Below are positions 42,053 through 49,829 of a DNA stretch of 64,000 nucleotides, in pieces. The stretch comes from Novosphingobium sp. (GTDB lineage: Bacteria > Pseudomonadota > Alphaproteobacteria > Sphingomonadales > Sphingomonadaceae), in contig JACKKY010000007.1 in NCBI GenBank assembly GCA_024236175.1, forward strand, positions 124,001-188,000. The letters run 5' to 3'. How positions within the stretch are numbered: the stretch's first letter is position 1; each line of letters starts with the position of its first letter. The notes beneath the pieces are model-generated. The model was given only the letters and a program-made list of their open reading frames with translations, was not told the DNA's origin and made no database searches. Position numbers and translations under genes: made by a program.

Positions 42053-42227
42053 CGAGGGCTTTTGCCGCCTTGAGCCTGAGCGCCGCTGTCTTCCGGATGG
42101 CGGCGCCAGTCAGGCCCAGGCCACATTCCCAAAATCCGTAAGTCTTGGCAGATAGTCCATAAGGCCGCGCGCGCCATTGCTCTCTCCCAACCGATCGCGC
42201 AGCTAGGGCCGAGTTAGGGAGAAGTTC

Positions 42228-43442
42228 ATGTCGCAACCACTTTCCGGTGTGCGCATCCTTGAGGTTGCGTCGCACGTTTTTGTTCCGATTGCCGGCGGCG
42301 TGCTCACCGAATGGGGCGCGGAAGTCATCAAGATCGAGCATCCCGTGACGGGCGATCCATATCGCGGGCTTGTTACTGCCGGGCTCCACAAGAGTTACGA
42401 CGGCGTCGATCCGAGCTTCCAGTTCACCAATCGGGGCAAGCAGTCCGTGGCGGTGGACCTGAAGAAGCCGGAAGGCCGCGACCTCGTCTATCGCCTCGCC
42501 AAGGAATGCGACGTCTTCCTGACCAATATGAGGCCGGATGCGCGCAGGCGGCTGCAGATCGAGTGCGAGGACATTCGCGCCCAGAACCCCTCGATCATCT
42601 ATGTTCGCGGTTCGGGCTACGGTGCGCGCGGGCCTGACGTTCAGCGCGGCGGCTATGATGCTGCAGCCTATTGGAGCCGCGCAGGCTTCGGCGACGTGTT
42701 CACTCCGGCGGATGCGGAATTCCCGACCATGCAGCGGCCGGCCTTCGGCGACGTGGTCGGCGGGCTGACTATCGCCGGCGCCATCTCTGCGGCCATGTAT
42801 CGGCGTGCTTCGACCGGCGAACCATCCGTCATCGACGTTTCGCTGCTCGGCGTGGGCATGTGGCAGCTGCAGCCCGACATCGTCCACGCCAAGCTCAACG
42901 AAGGCACGCCCAAACACGTCTACGACCGCAAGGCGACCTGGAATCCTCTGTCCAACACCTACCGCACGCGCGATGGCCGCTTCATCATTCTCGTCATGCT
43001 GGACGCCGATCGCTACTGGGCGGACTTCTGCAACGTGATTGGCCGTCCCGAACTGGCGGACGATCCCCGTTTCATCGACATGGACGCGCGCAAGGAGAAC
43101 GCACCGGCCTGCGTAGATATCCTCGACGAAGTATTCGCCTCGCGCGATTATTCCGATTGGTGCGAGGTGCTCAAGAAGGCCAAGGGCGTCTGGTCGCCGT
43201 TTCAGACGCCACTTGAAGTGCACAGCGATCCCCAGGTCGCGGCCAACGGCTATCTCTCCGATGTCGAGATGGCCAACGGCTCGAAGCTCACGCTGGTGAC
43301 CTCGCCGGTGCAGTTCGACGAGCAAGTGCAAAAGCCGACCCGGGCTCCCGAACATGGCGAGCATACCGAGGCCGCCCTGCTTGAACTCGGCCTGTCGTGG
43401 GATGAGATATCGAAGCTCAAGGAGAGCGGGGCCGTCGGCTGA
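42228..43442 (+). CDS. CaiB/BaiF (class III) CoA-transferase
   Basis: Second class III CoA-transferase, 404 residues, sharing the fold but only moderate similarity with the one at 20.3 kb. The start LSGVRILEVASHVFVPIAGG and WGAEVIKIEHPVTGDP are typical. The catalytic aspartate is Asp144 in GGYDAAAYWSRAG. ATG at 42228 has AGGGAGA close upstream. It converges with the TauD gene across 27 bases. It probably exchanges CoA between a pathway acid and a common donor such as succinyl-CoA, at the start of the second catabolic set. Confidence 0.92.
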   Translation: MSQPLSGVRILEVASHVFVPIAGGVLTEWGAEVIKIEHPVTGDPYRGLVTAGLHKSYDGVDPSFQFTNRGKQSVAVDLKKPEGRDLVYRLAKECDVFLTNMRPDARRRLQIECEDIRAQNPSIIYVRGSGYGARGPDVQRGGYDAAAYWSRAGFGDVFTPADAEFPTMQRPAFGDVVGGLTIAGAISAAMYRRASTGEPSVIDVSLLGVGMWQLQPDIVHAKLNEGTPKHVYDRKATWNPLSNTYRTRDGRFIILVMLDADRYWADFCNVIGRPELADDPRFIDMDARKENAPACVDILDEVFASRDYSDWCEVLKKAKGVWSPFQTPLEVHSDPQVAANGYLSDVEMANGSKLTLVTSPVQFDEQVQKPTRAPEHGEHTEAALLELGLSWDEISKLKESGAVG

Positions 43443-43469
43443 GCGTATCGGTCTGCGGCGCGCGCAGGG

Positions 43470-44285
43470 TTACATCACCGGTTCTTCGCCCACCAGCGTG
43501 GTCCGGCTGAGCAGGCGTCCGCTGTCGGCGCGGTATGGCTCGACGCGGTGCATCACCCCGGTGTTGTCCCAGATGATCATGTCGCCGACCGTCCAGTGGT
43601 GCCGATAGACGAACCGGGGTTGCGAGGCCCACTCCAGCAGCTCGCCCAGTGCCCGCCGGCTGTCATCGTCGCTCATTCCCAGAATTCGGCCGGCGGTATG
43701 GCCGAGCAGCAGGGACTTGCGCCCCGAGCGATGTTTCCAGACGAGCGGATGTATCTGCTCCGAGTGGGTGCGCCAATGCGCTGCCATCTCCGGCGTTGGG
43801 CTCTTGTAGTGAGCGCTTTGCAGATACACTTGCGAATGAACCACGCGCTGGGTTTCCGCCCATTGCTTCTTTTCAAGAGGCAGGTCTTCGTAGGCGGCGT
43901 AGGTGTTGGCGAATTCGGTCCAGCGGCCGCCATCATCGGTTAGAACGCGGGCGGTCAGAACCGAGGCGCGCGTCGGCACCCGGTCGTGCGCGCCGTCGAT
44001 GTGCCAGAAGGTCGTCGCTTCGAGGTAGTCCGCCTGGGGCGTGATCGACCGGTCGAGCGTGACCCGGAATATTCCCTTCTCGCCCTGGTCGAAGACTTCG
44101 CCGATCGTCGAGGAGAATTCGAGCTGTTCCTCTTCCGTCAGTCCGAGCCCGCGAAACAGGAGAATACCCCGCTGTTCCAGTAGGTCCCGGATCTCCTCGC
44201 GCAAACCGCCTTTCAGAAGGTCAGTCTTTCCGGCCCTTATTTCGGTGCCGATGCGCGGGCTCAGTTCGACGGTTTCGAAACGCAT
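43470..44285 (-). CDS. TauD/TfdA family Fe(II)/2-oxoglutarate dioxygenase
   Basis: 271-residue oxygenase of the taurine/2,4-D dioxygenase group. Iron ligands are His95 and Asp97 in TFWHIDGAHD and His246 in TGVMHRVEPY, followed by an arginine-containing SRTTLVGEE for the 2-oxoglutarate carboxylate. The size is close to TauD and TfdA. It ends only 27 bases from the stop of the convergent CoA-transferase. It lies 33 bases downstream of the Ddn-like gene on the same strand, and the two form a probable operon. Substrate unknown. Confidence 0.93.
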   Translation of the reverse strand: MRFETVELSPRIGTEIRAGKTDLLKGGLREEIRDLLEQRGILLFRGLGLTEEEQLEFSSTIGEVFDQGEKGIFRVTLDRSITPQADYLEATTFWHIDGAHDRVPTRASVLTARVLTDDGGRWTEFANTYAAYEDLPLEKKQWAETQRVVHSQVYLQSAHYKSPTPEMAAHWRTHSEQIHPLVWKHRSGRKSLLLGHTAGRILGMSDDDSRRALGELLEWASQPRFVYRHHWTVGDMIIWDNTGVMHRVEPYRADSGRLLSRTTLVGEEPVM

Positions 44286-44318
44286 CCTCTCCCCGGTGTC
44301 CGTTGACGAAGGCTGCGG

Positions 44319-44834
44319 CTAGCCGTCGCGCCAGCCGTCGGCGTCTTCCAGCTTGAAGACCGGGATCGATTCGACCGTCTTCATCATCACCAGCGGAATC
44401 ACACGATCGGTCCAGCCCTGATAGTCTGCGTAGAACGGGAAGCAGTCGACCATGAAGTTCCAGACCTTCTCGCGCTCCGCACCTTCGGGTTCCCGCCATG
44501 TGCCACGGAAAGCCTGGGTTGCGATCTGGAACTCGACCTCGTCCTGCTCGACTACGTTGAGGTACCAGGCCGGGTGGCTGTCGGCACCTCCCTTGGACGC
44601 GCAAATGACCACCTCGCCACCGATATCGGCGTAGCAGAGCGGGGTGATGAAGGTCTTGCCGCTCTTGCGGCCCTTGTATTTGAGCAGCAGGTGCGTGCCG
44701 AACGGGTGGCCGTTGACCGGAGTGAGGTCTTCGATGTGGCCCTGGGCGCCGCCTGACTTGAGATACATCTCGCGGTGTTCTGTCACCCAGTCGCCGCGCT
44801 TGGCGCGGATGGCTTCGGATTCGGCGTCGCTCAT
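44319..44834 (-). CDS. Ddn-like (deazaflavin-dependent nitroreductase) family protein
   Basis: 171 residues with the split beta-barrel pattern of the F420-dependent Ddn family: HLLLKYKGRKSGKTFITPLCYADIGGEVV, then HPAWYLNV and a DCFPFYADYQ stretch. Such proteins reduce quinones or nitro compounds with F420H2 in mycobacteria; in proteobacteria the cofactor is not established. The open frame extends to 44876, but ATG at 44834 has GGGAGAG upstream. It is the first gene of a pair with the TauD gene. It diverges from the Rieske oxygenase across about 220 bases. Confidence 0.85.
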   Translation of the reverse strand: MSDAESEAIRAKRGDWVTEHREMYLKSGGAQGHIEDLTPVNGHPFGTHLLLKYKGRKSGKTFITPLCYADIGGEVVICASKGGADSHPAWYLNVVEQDEVEFQIATQAFRGTWREPEGAEREKVWNFMVDCFPFYADYQGWTDRVIPLVMMKTVESIPVFKLEDADGWRDG

Positions 44835-44925
44835 CAAACTCTCCCTTGAGAAACTGTTGATTCCGGCTTGCATCATATCGGGGCGCCGAGTCCATGCCCA
44901 AAAGCGCCGCGCGGATATTGGTGTG

Positions 44926-44939
44926 CCGATTTTCGTTCA
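44926..44939. promoter_or_regulatory. Shared 14-base element in the Ddn/Rieske divergent region
   Basis: CCGATTTTCGTTCA occurs here and at 21535-21548, both in the short region between divergent catabolic operons and in the same orientation to the forward gene. Matching continues weakly afterwards (ACGTGCG here, TTGTACG there). The arrangement hints at a common regulator. A few 14-base coincidences are expected by chance in 64 kb, so this is a lead, not proof. Confidence 0.35.
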
Positions 44940-45054
44940 ACGTGCGGTTTTCTGGATGATTGAATGATGCTAGCAAGGACGTGACCCGGCAGCCGACAGC
45001 GTCTACTCTCCGAGACGGTTTCGAGCGCCGCGAACGGAAGGAAAAGAGATAGTC

Positions 45055-46416
45055 ATGGGTGAGATGGGAAAGATCGTCGAAACTCCCGACGAACTGGCCG
45101 AACCGGTCATCGTTCCGCCGGAAGCGTATGTTTCGGAAGATTATGTCAGGGCCGAGCGCGACAAGCTGTGGCGCAAGGTCTGGCTGCAGGCCGGTCGGGT
45201 GGAGGACATCCCCAATCCCGGCGACCACGTCACCTACGATATCCTTGACGATTCCGTGATCATGCTGCGCGGTAGCGACGGCACGATCCGTGCCTTCCAC
45301 AATGTCTGTCCGCATCGCGGCCGCAAGCTGATCGACACGCCAAAGGGTATGCGCAATGCGCGCGGTACCAAGAACAACATCATCTGCGGCTATCACGCCT
45401 GGACGTTCGATCTCGATGGCAAGAACACGTTCATCGAACATCAGGACGATTGGCAGGGTTGCCTGACCGAAGACCGCACCAGCCTGGGCAAGGTCAATGT
45501 CGACACCTGGGGGGGATGGCTCTGGATCAACCTTGATCCCGATTGCATGCCGCTGCGCGAGTATCTCGAGCCGGCTGCTTCGATGCTTGATCCGTTCCAG
45601 CTCGAGAACATGCGGACGCGCTGGCGCAAGTGGGTGATTTTCGAATGCAACTGGAAAGTCGCCATGGAGGCCTTTTGCGAGACCTACCATGTGCCCGGTA
45701 CCCATCCGGAATTCATGGAGTTCGGTCAGTTCCGCGGCTGGGGACGCAACCAGGGCCTGCATTCCAACATCGGCTATGACGCCCCCAAGGGCCAGGAAGA
45801 GGATGCGGCCAAGCTGCGCCTTGGAGCCGGCGAGGACCCCCGGGTCACCACTGCGGAAATGCAGACGTTCACCTGGGAGAACGCCAACACGAACACGACC
45901 CGCACCTTGGTCGATGTCGCCTTGCGGCTGAAGGATGAGCTTCCCGAAGGTACTCCCGCTGTCGAAGTGTCGAAGTACTGGCTTACCACGGCTCGGGCGG
46001 AAGACGAGGCACGCGGTGTTACCTGGCCTGTCGTCGACCCGCAGCACACGGCCAAGAGCGGCACCAGCTGGCAAGTCTTCCCGAACCAGCAGATCGGCCA
46101 CGCCGTCAACAATATGCTGTGCTACCAGGCGCGGCCCTATGGCAATAATCCCGACATGTGCATCTTCGAGGCCGCCGTCTACGAGCTCTATCCCGAAGGC
46201 CAGGCTCCCGAAACCGAGTGGGAATACACGGAACCGGAGGATTGGCCGCCCGTCTTGCAGCAGGACTTCAACAATATGGCTGCGGTCCAGCAGGGCATGA
46301 AGAACGTCGGTTTCAAGGGCGCGCAGCCCAATCCCTACATGGAGCGCGCGGTAGCCAGCCTGCATTACAACCTGTCGCGATTCATGGGCAGGGGCGAACC
46401 TCACAAGATCAAGTAG
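45055..46416 (+). CDS. Rieske non-heme iron oxygenase, catalytic (alpha) subunit
   Basis: 453-residue aromatic-ring or C-H hydroxylating oxygenase. The Rieske 2Fe-2S ligands are Cys85 and His87 in NVCPHRGR and Cys111 and His114 in CGYHAW. The mononuclear iron site has His212 and His217 in ETYHVPGTHPEF. The rest is the SRPBCC fold (LHYNLSRFMG at the end). ATG at 45055 has GGAAAAG upstream; a second ATG at 45064 is possible. No ferredoxin, reductase or beta subunit gene is adjacent, so electrons must come from elsewhere. The VOC gene follows 74 bases downstream. Confidence 0.93.
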   Translation: MGEMGKIVETPDELAEPVIVPPEAYVSEDYVRAERDKLWRKVWLQAGRVEDIPNPGDHVTYDILDDSVIMLRGSDGTIRAFHNVCPHRGRKLIDTPKGMRNARGTKNNIICGYHAWTFDLDGKNTFIEHQDDWQGCLTEDRTSLGKVNVDTWGGWLWINLDPDCMPLREYLEPAASMLDPFQLENMRTRWRKWVIFECNWKVAMEAFCETYHVPGTHPEFMEFGQFRGWGRNQGLHSNIGYDAPKGQEEDAAKLRLGAGEDPRVTTAEMQTFTWENANTNTTRTLVDVALRLKDELPEGTPAVEVSKYWLTTARAEDEARGVTWPVVDPQHTAKSGTSWQVFPNQQIGHAVNNMLCYQARPYGNNPDMCIFEAAVYELYPEGQAPETEWEYTEPEDWPPVLQQDFNNMAAVQQGMKNVGFKGAQPNPYMERAVASLHYNLSRFMGRGEPHKIK

Positions 46417-46490
46417 GGCAAACGCCTCTCGGCAACCCTTCTGGTCTGTGCCAGTGTGAGCACAGACCAGAACAAAAGGATTCGCGAGAG

Positions 46491-47444
46491 ATGGTTGCCA
46501 TTCCTCTTGCTCACGTAAGCTGGGCGATCGCGGACAATGCCGACCGCAAGCCGTGCGACGCGTTTTTCCAGGACGTCTTCGGTGCGGAAACCGCATACGA
46601 GATGCTGATCACGCCGGATACCGAGGCGATGGGGCTCGACCGCGAAGAGAGCCTGATGATGATCGGCGACACGATGATCATCCCGATTGCTCCTGCCGGC
46701 ACGGGTGCGGCCGAAGGGGCGCCGATCGGCGATATGCTCAGGCGCAGCGCTGCACCGAACCGCTGGCTGGGGCTCGCCCTGAAAGTAGCCGATCTCGCTT
46801 CAGCCGATGCCTGGTTTCGGGCAAGGGATTTCAAGCTCCACTATGATCCCGGCATGGAAGCCCACTACTTCCTGATCAGCCGGGGGCAGGCGCTGGGAGT
46901 GCGGCTGGAAATCCTGGTGCAGGACCTGCCCAACGATCCGCGTCGGGACCCAAACTGGACTCCTGCGAAGTGGCGGGACGAGCATCCGCTGGGCATCGAA
47001 GGGCTTCAGAGCGTAGGTGTGTCGGTGCCGTCGCTGGACGAGGCGCGGGAACTATTCGCCGGTCGTTTCGAGTGGCCGGAAGTCGGATCGCGCGAGCTGC
47101 TGGAGGACAAGGCGAATTGCGCTTCATTCCTGCTCGGCGACACGGTGATCGAGGCGATTCAAGGCCGCGACGAGAGCGGGCCGGTCGCTCGTCATGCCCG
47201 CGAAGTGAAAGGCATCTATTGCCTGACCTTCAAGGTGAAGGACGGGAAGGCCGCGGCAGCCTACCTGCGCGGCAGGGGGTACGAGCTTGTCGGCGACACT
47301 TCGGCCCGTTTCGCCATTCCGTCGGAACTCGCGCACGGCCGGCTGATCTATCTTACCGAGCAGGAGGTCGGGGGATATCCGCCGTTGGGTTCGAGGTTGC
47401 AGGAACCTGCGTTATTTCCCGTCGAGGGGCAGGCTTCTCAGTAA
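46491..47444 (+). CDS. VOC family protein
   Basis: 317 residues with two vicinal-oxygen-chelate modules, about 5-135 and 162-290, the first starting ALHVSWAIADN-like (LAHVSWAIADN). Extradiol dioxygenases and related isomerases share this fold, but no complete His-His-Glu metal triad is evident by eye. ATG at 46491 has an AAAAGGATT element upstream. It directly follows the Rieske oxygenase on the same strand, so it may act on its product. It converges with the TlpA-like gene across only seven bases. Confidence 0.8.
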   Translation: MVAIPLAHVSWAIADNADRKPCDAFFQDVFGAETAYEMLITPDTEAMGLDREESLMMIGDTMIIPIAPAGTGAAEGAPIGDMLRRSAAPNRWLGLALKVADLASADAWFRARDFKLHYDPGMEAHYFLISRGQALGVRLEILVQDLPNDPRRDPNWTPAKWRDEHPLGIEGLQSVGVSVPSLDEARELFAGRFEWPEVGSRELLEDKANCASFLLGDTVIEAIQGRDESGPVARHAREVKGIYCLTFKVKDGKAAAAYLRGRGYELVGDTSARFAIPSELAHGRLIYLTEQEVGGYPPLGSRLQEPALFPVEGQASQ

Positions 47445-47451
47445 GCCCAGG

Positions 47452-48036
47452 CTACAGCCCCTCTGCCAGCATCTCTTGCGATTCCGCGCTGTTCCAGTCG
47501 TGCCCGCCGACGTAGCGCCATACTTCCTTGCCGTCGGCATCGTAGAGCACAGTCGTCGGCAGCGTCCCGGTGGCGTAATGGAATGTCAGGTCGTTCTGCG
47601 GGTCGAGCCACGTGGGCAACCGGGAAAAACCGCGATCCTGCAGGAACGCCCGGACCGTTTCGGGCGCGCCCGAATCCTGCGAGACGGTGAGGACCTGCAG
47701 GTCGATGTCGGCCCGGCCGGCGAGCGCGTCGAGCGTCGGCAGTTCGGTCACGCAGGGCGCGCACCACGTCGCCCACAGGTTGATCAGCACCGGCTTGCCC
47801 TTGAGCGACGGCAGGTCGAGCGTGCCGCCGTCGGGGTCGGAAACGGTGAATTCGGGCAGCGTGCTGCCCTTGTGCGACCGGTCGATCACGCCTGTCTGCA
47901 CTTCGCCGCCGTTCATGGCGCCGGAAAGCTCCGGTTGCGCGCTTTCGCCGGTTTGCCTATCGCAGCCGCCAAGAAAAACGGGCGCCAGCAGGGCGCAGCC
48001 AAGGACGACAGCTTTGAGCGATCTGGATAACAGCAA
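47452..48036 (-). CDS. TlpA/ResA-like thioredoxin-fold lipoprotein
   Basis: Periplasmic thiol:disulfide protein, probably a reductant for cytochrome c or copper-site maturation. The signal peptide LLSRSLKAVVLGCALLAP ends in a lipobox LGGC, so it is a predicted lipoprotein. The thioredoxin domain has WATWCAPC and the cis-proline region LPTTVLYDADG. The open frame runs back to 48150 inside argH, but a TTG at 48036 has GGAG nine bases upstream and gives a normal signal peptide; length 194. The start lies only 19 bases from the argH start on the other strand. Confidence 0.85.
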   Translation of the reverse strand: MLLSRSLKAVVLGCALLAPVFLGGCDRQTGESAQPELSGAMNGGEVQTGVIDRSHKGSTLPEFTVSDPDGGTLDLPSLKGKPVLINLWATWCAPCVTELPTLDALAGRADIDLQVLTVSQDSGAPETVRAFLQDRGFSRLPTWLDPQNDLTFHYATGTLPTTVLYDADGKEVWRYVGGHDWNSAESQEMLAEGL

Positions 48037-48040
48037 GGAC

Positions 48041-48049
48041 GGAGGCTCC
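48041..48049. promoter_or_regulatory. Palindromic ribosome site shared by divergent argH and TlpA-like genes
   Basis: GGAGGCTCC is read as GGAGG ten bases upstream of the argH ATG on the plus strand, and as GGAG nine bases upstream of the TTG of the TlpA-like gene on the minus strand. With so little space, the two promoters must lie inside the opposite coding regions. Confidence 0.5.
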
Positions 48050-48055
48050 AACGCG

Positions 48056-49429
48056 ATGTGGGGCGGACGGTTCGCCGAGGGACCGTCCGCGATCATGCGC
48101 GAGATAAATGCCTCGATCCCCTTCGACAAGGCATTGTGGCGGCAGGACATCGTGGCATCGAAGGCGCATGTCGCGATGCTCGGCGCTCAGGGGATCGTCA
48201 CGCCTGGGGATGCGCAGGCGATCGCCGACGGCCTCGACCGCGTGGCCGCCGAATACGAGGCTAACGGGGTGCCCGAAGACTGGGACCTCGAGGACATCCA
48301 CATGACCACCGAAAGCCGGCTGGCCGAGCTGATCGGCGCGGCGGCGGGGCGGTTGCACACCGCGCGCAGCCGGAACGACCAGGTGGCGACCGATTTCCGG
48401 CTGTGGGTGCGCGATGCGATCGACCAGGCCGATGCCGGGCTGGAAGCGCTACAGAAAGCGGTGGTTTCGCGTGCGGAAGAGCACGCCGACAGCATCATGC
48501 CGGGCTTCACCCACCTGCAGACCGCGCAGCCGGTGACATTGGGCCATCACCTCATGGCCTATTACGAGATGGTCTCGCGCGACCGTTCGCGCTTCGCCGA
48601 TGCGCGGGCGCGGCTCAACAAGTGCCCGCTGGGTTCGGCAGCGCTCGCCGGCACCGGCTTTCCGCTCGACCGCAAGATGACGGCAGAGGCGCTGGGCTTC
48701 GAAGGGCCGACCGCCAACAGCCTCGATGCCGTGTCCGACCGGGATTTCGCGCTCGATTACCTGATGGCAGCCAGCCAGTGCGCGCTGCATCTTTCGCGGC
48801 TGGCGGAGGAGTTCATCATCTGGGCGAGCCAGCCCTTCGGCTTCGTCGTGCTTCCCGACAGTCTCTCGACCGGGAGCTCGATCATGCCGCAGAAGAAGAA
48901 TCCCGACGCGGCCGAATTGGTGCGCGGCCACGCCGGGCGGATCACCGGCTGCCTGACCGCGCTGATGATGACCATGAAGGGCCTTCCACTCGCCTATTCG
49001 AAGGACATGCAGGACGACAAGCCACCGGTCTTCGAAGCCGCCGGCCTGCTCGCTCTCTCCATCGCGGCGATGACGGGAATGGTCGGGGATTCCGATTTCC
49101 GCACCGACCGCATGCGGGCGGCGGCCGAACTCGGCTATGCGACCGCGACCGACCTTGCCGACTGGCTGGTCCGCGAGGCGAACATCCCCTTCCGTGAGGC
49201 GCATCACATCACCGGGGCGGTGGTCAGGCTCGCCGAGAGCCGGGGCGTGGCGCTCGACAAGCTGCCGCTGGAGGATCTCAAGGCGATCGACGAGCGGATC
49301 GACGAGAGCGTTTTCCCGGCACTTTCGGTCGAGGCGTCCGTCGCAGCGCGCTGCAGCCATGGCGGAACCGCGCCCGCCGAGGTAAGGAAGCGCGTTGCCG
49401 AGGCGCGTGCCGCGCTGGGCATGGAGTGA
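48056..49429 (+). CDS. argH: Argininosuccinate lyase
   Basis: Splits argininosuccinate to arginine and fumarate, the last step of arginine synthesis. The start MWGGRFAEGPS is diagnostic, the TARSRNDQVATD segment binds substrate, and the fumarase-superfamily signature GSSIMPQKKNPDAAE carries the catalytic serine loop. The 457-residue length fits. The upstream open frame to 47612 is antisense to the TlpA-like gene and not used. The stop is five bases before the ATG of a small lipoprotein gene, followed by lysA; this argH-lipoprotein-lysA order is common in proteobacteria. Confidence 0.97.
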   Translation: MWGGRFAEGPSAIMREINASIPFDKALWRQDIVASKAHVAMLGAQGIVTPGDAQAIADGLDRVAAEYEANGVPEDWDLEDIHMTTESRLAELIGAAAGRLHTARSRNDQVATDFRLWVRDAIDQADAGLEALQKAVVSRAEEHADSIMPGFTHLQTAQPVTLGHHLMAYYEMVSRDRSRFADARARLNKCPLGSAALAGTGFPLDRKMTAEALGFEGPTANSLDAVSDRDFALDYLMAASQCALHLSRLAEEFIIWASQPFGFVVLPDSLSTGSSIMPQKKNPDAAELVRGHAGRITGCLTALMMTMKGLPLAYSKDMQDDKPPVFEAAGLLALSIAAMTGMVGDSDFRTDRMRAAAELGYATATDLADWLVREANIPFREAHHITGAVVRLAESRGVALDKLPLEDLKAIDERIDESVFPALSVEASVAARCSHGGTAPAEVRKRVAEARAALGME

Positions 49430-49434
49430 AACCG

Positions 49435-49674
49435 ATGCGTGCGCCTGCTGCCCTGTTGCTGATCCTTGCGCTTGCCGCCTGCGGCCAGAAGGCCGACCTC
49501 AGGCCGGCGGCTGGCAACGAGTTGCCTGTCGCACCCTATGGCCGCGAGGAGCGGCTTCCCGCGACGGTGCTGCTCGAGGTCCCGACCCAGGCCGCGCCGG
49601 AGCGCAGTGTCGAATTGCGAAAACGGTCCGAAGAGCGCGAAGACGACCCGTTCGACCTGCCACCCGCCGAATAA
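49435..49674 (+). CDS. Small lipoprotein, LptM (YifL)-like
   Basis: 79 residues with a lipoprotein signal, MRAPAALLLILALAACGQKADL, in which LAAC is the lipobox; Gly-Gln-Lys after the Cys resembles LptM/YifL lipoproteins that sit beside lysA. The mature part is short, charged and probably disordered. A GTG at 49426 overlapping the argH stop is an alternative start. LptM assists LptD maturation in E. coli, but equivalence here is inferred from position and the lipobox region only. Confidence 0.8.
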   Translation: MRAPAALLLILALAACGQKADLRPAAGNELPVAPYGREERLPATVLLEVPTQAAPERSVELRKRSEEREDDPFDLPPAE

Positions 49675-49686
49675 CATTTGAACCTT

Positions 49687-49776
49687 CGTCATTCCCGCGA
49701 AAGCGGGAACCCAGCTCCAGCCGGTACATTCCGGCGTTAGCTGACGAGCTGGGTCCCCGCTTTCGCGGGGATGACG
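49687..49776. repeat. Palindromic intergenic repeat, copy 3 of 3
   Basis: Same ends as the copies at 12534 and 22826: CGTCATTCCCGCGAAAGCGG at the left and TCCCCGCTTTCGCGGGGATGACG-type at the right, joined by a middle with CCCAGCTC and GAGCTGGG that extends the stem. It lies between the small lipoprotein gene and lysA, and may separate their expression. Confidence 0.9.
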
Positions 49777-49829
49777 GGAAGTTTGAATTCTGCAACGATC
49801 CCGCATAGGGCGCCGCTCACGGATTTCAG

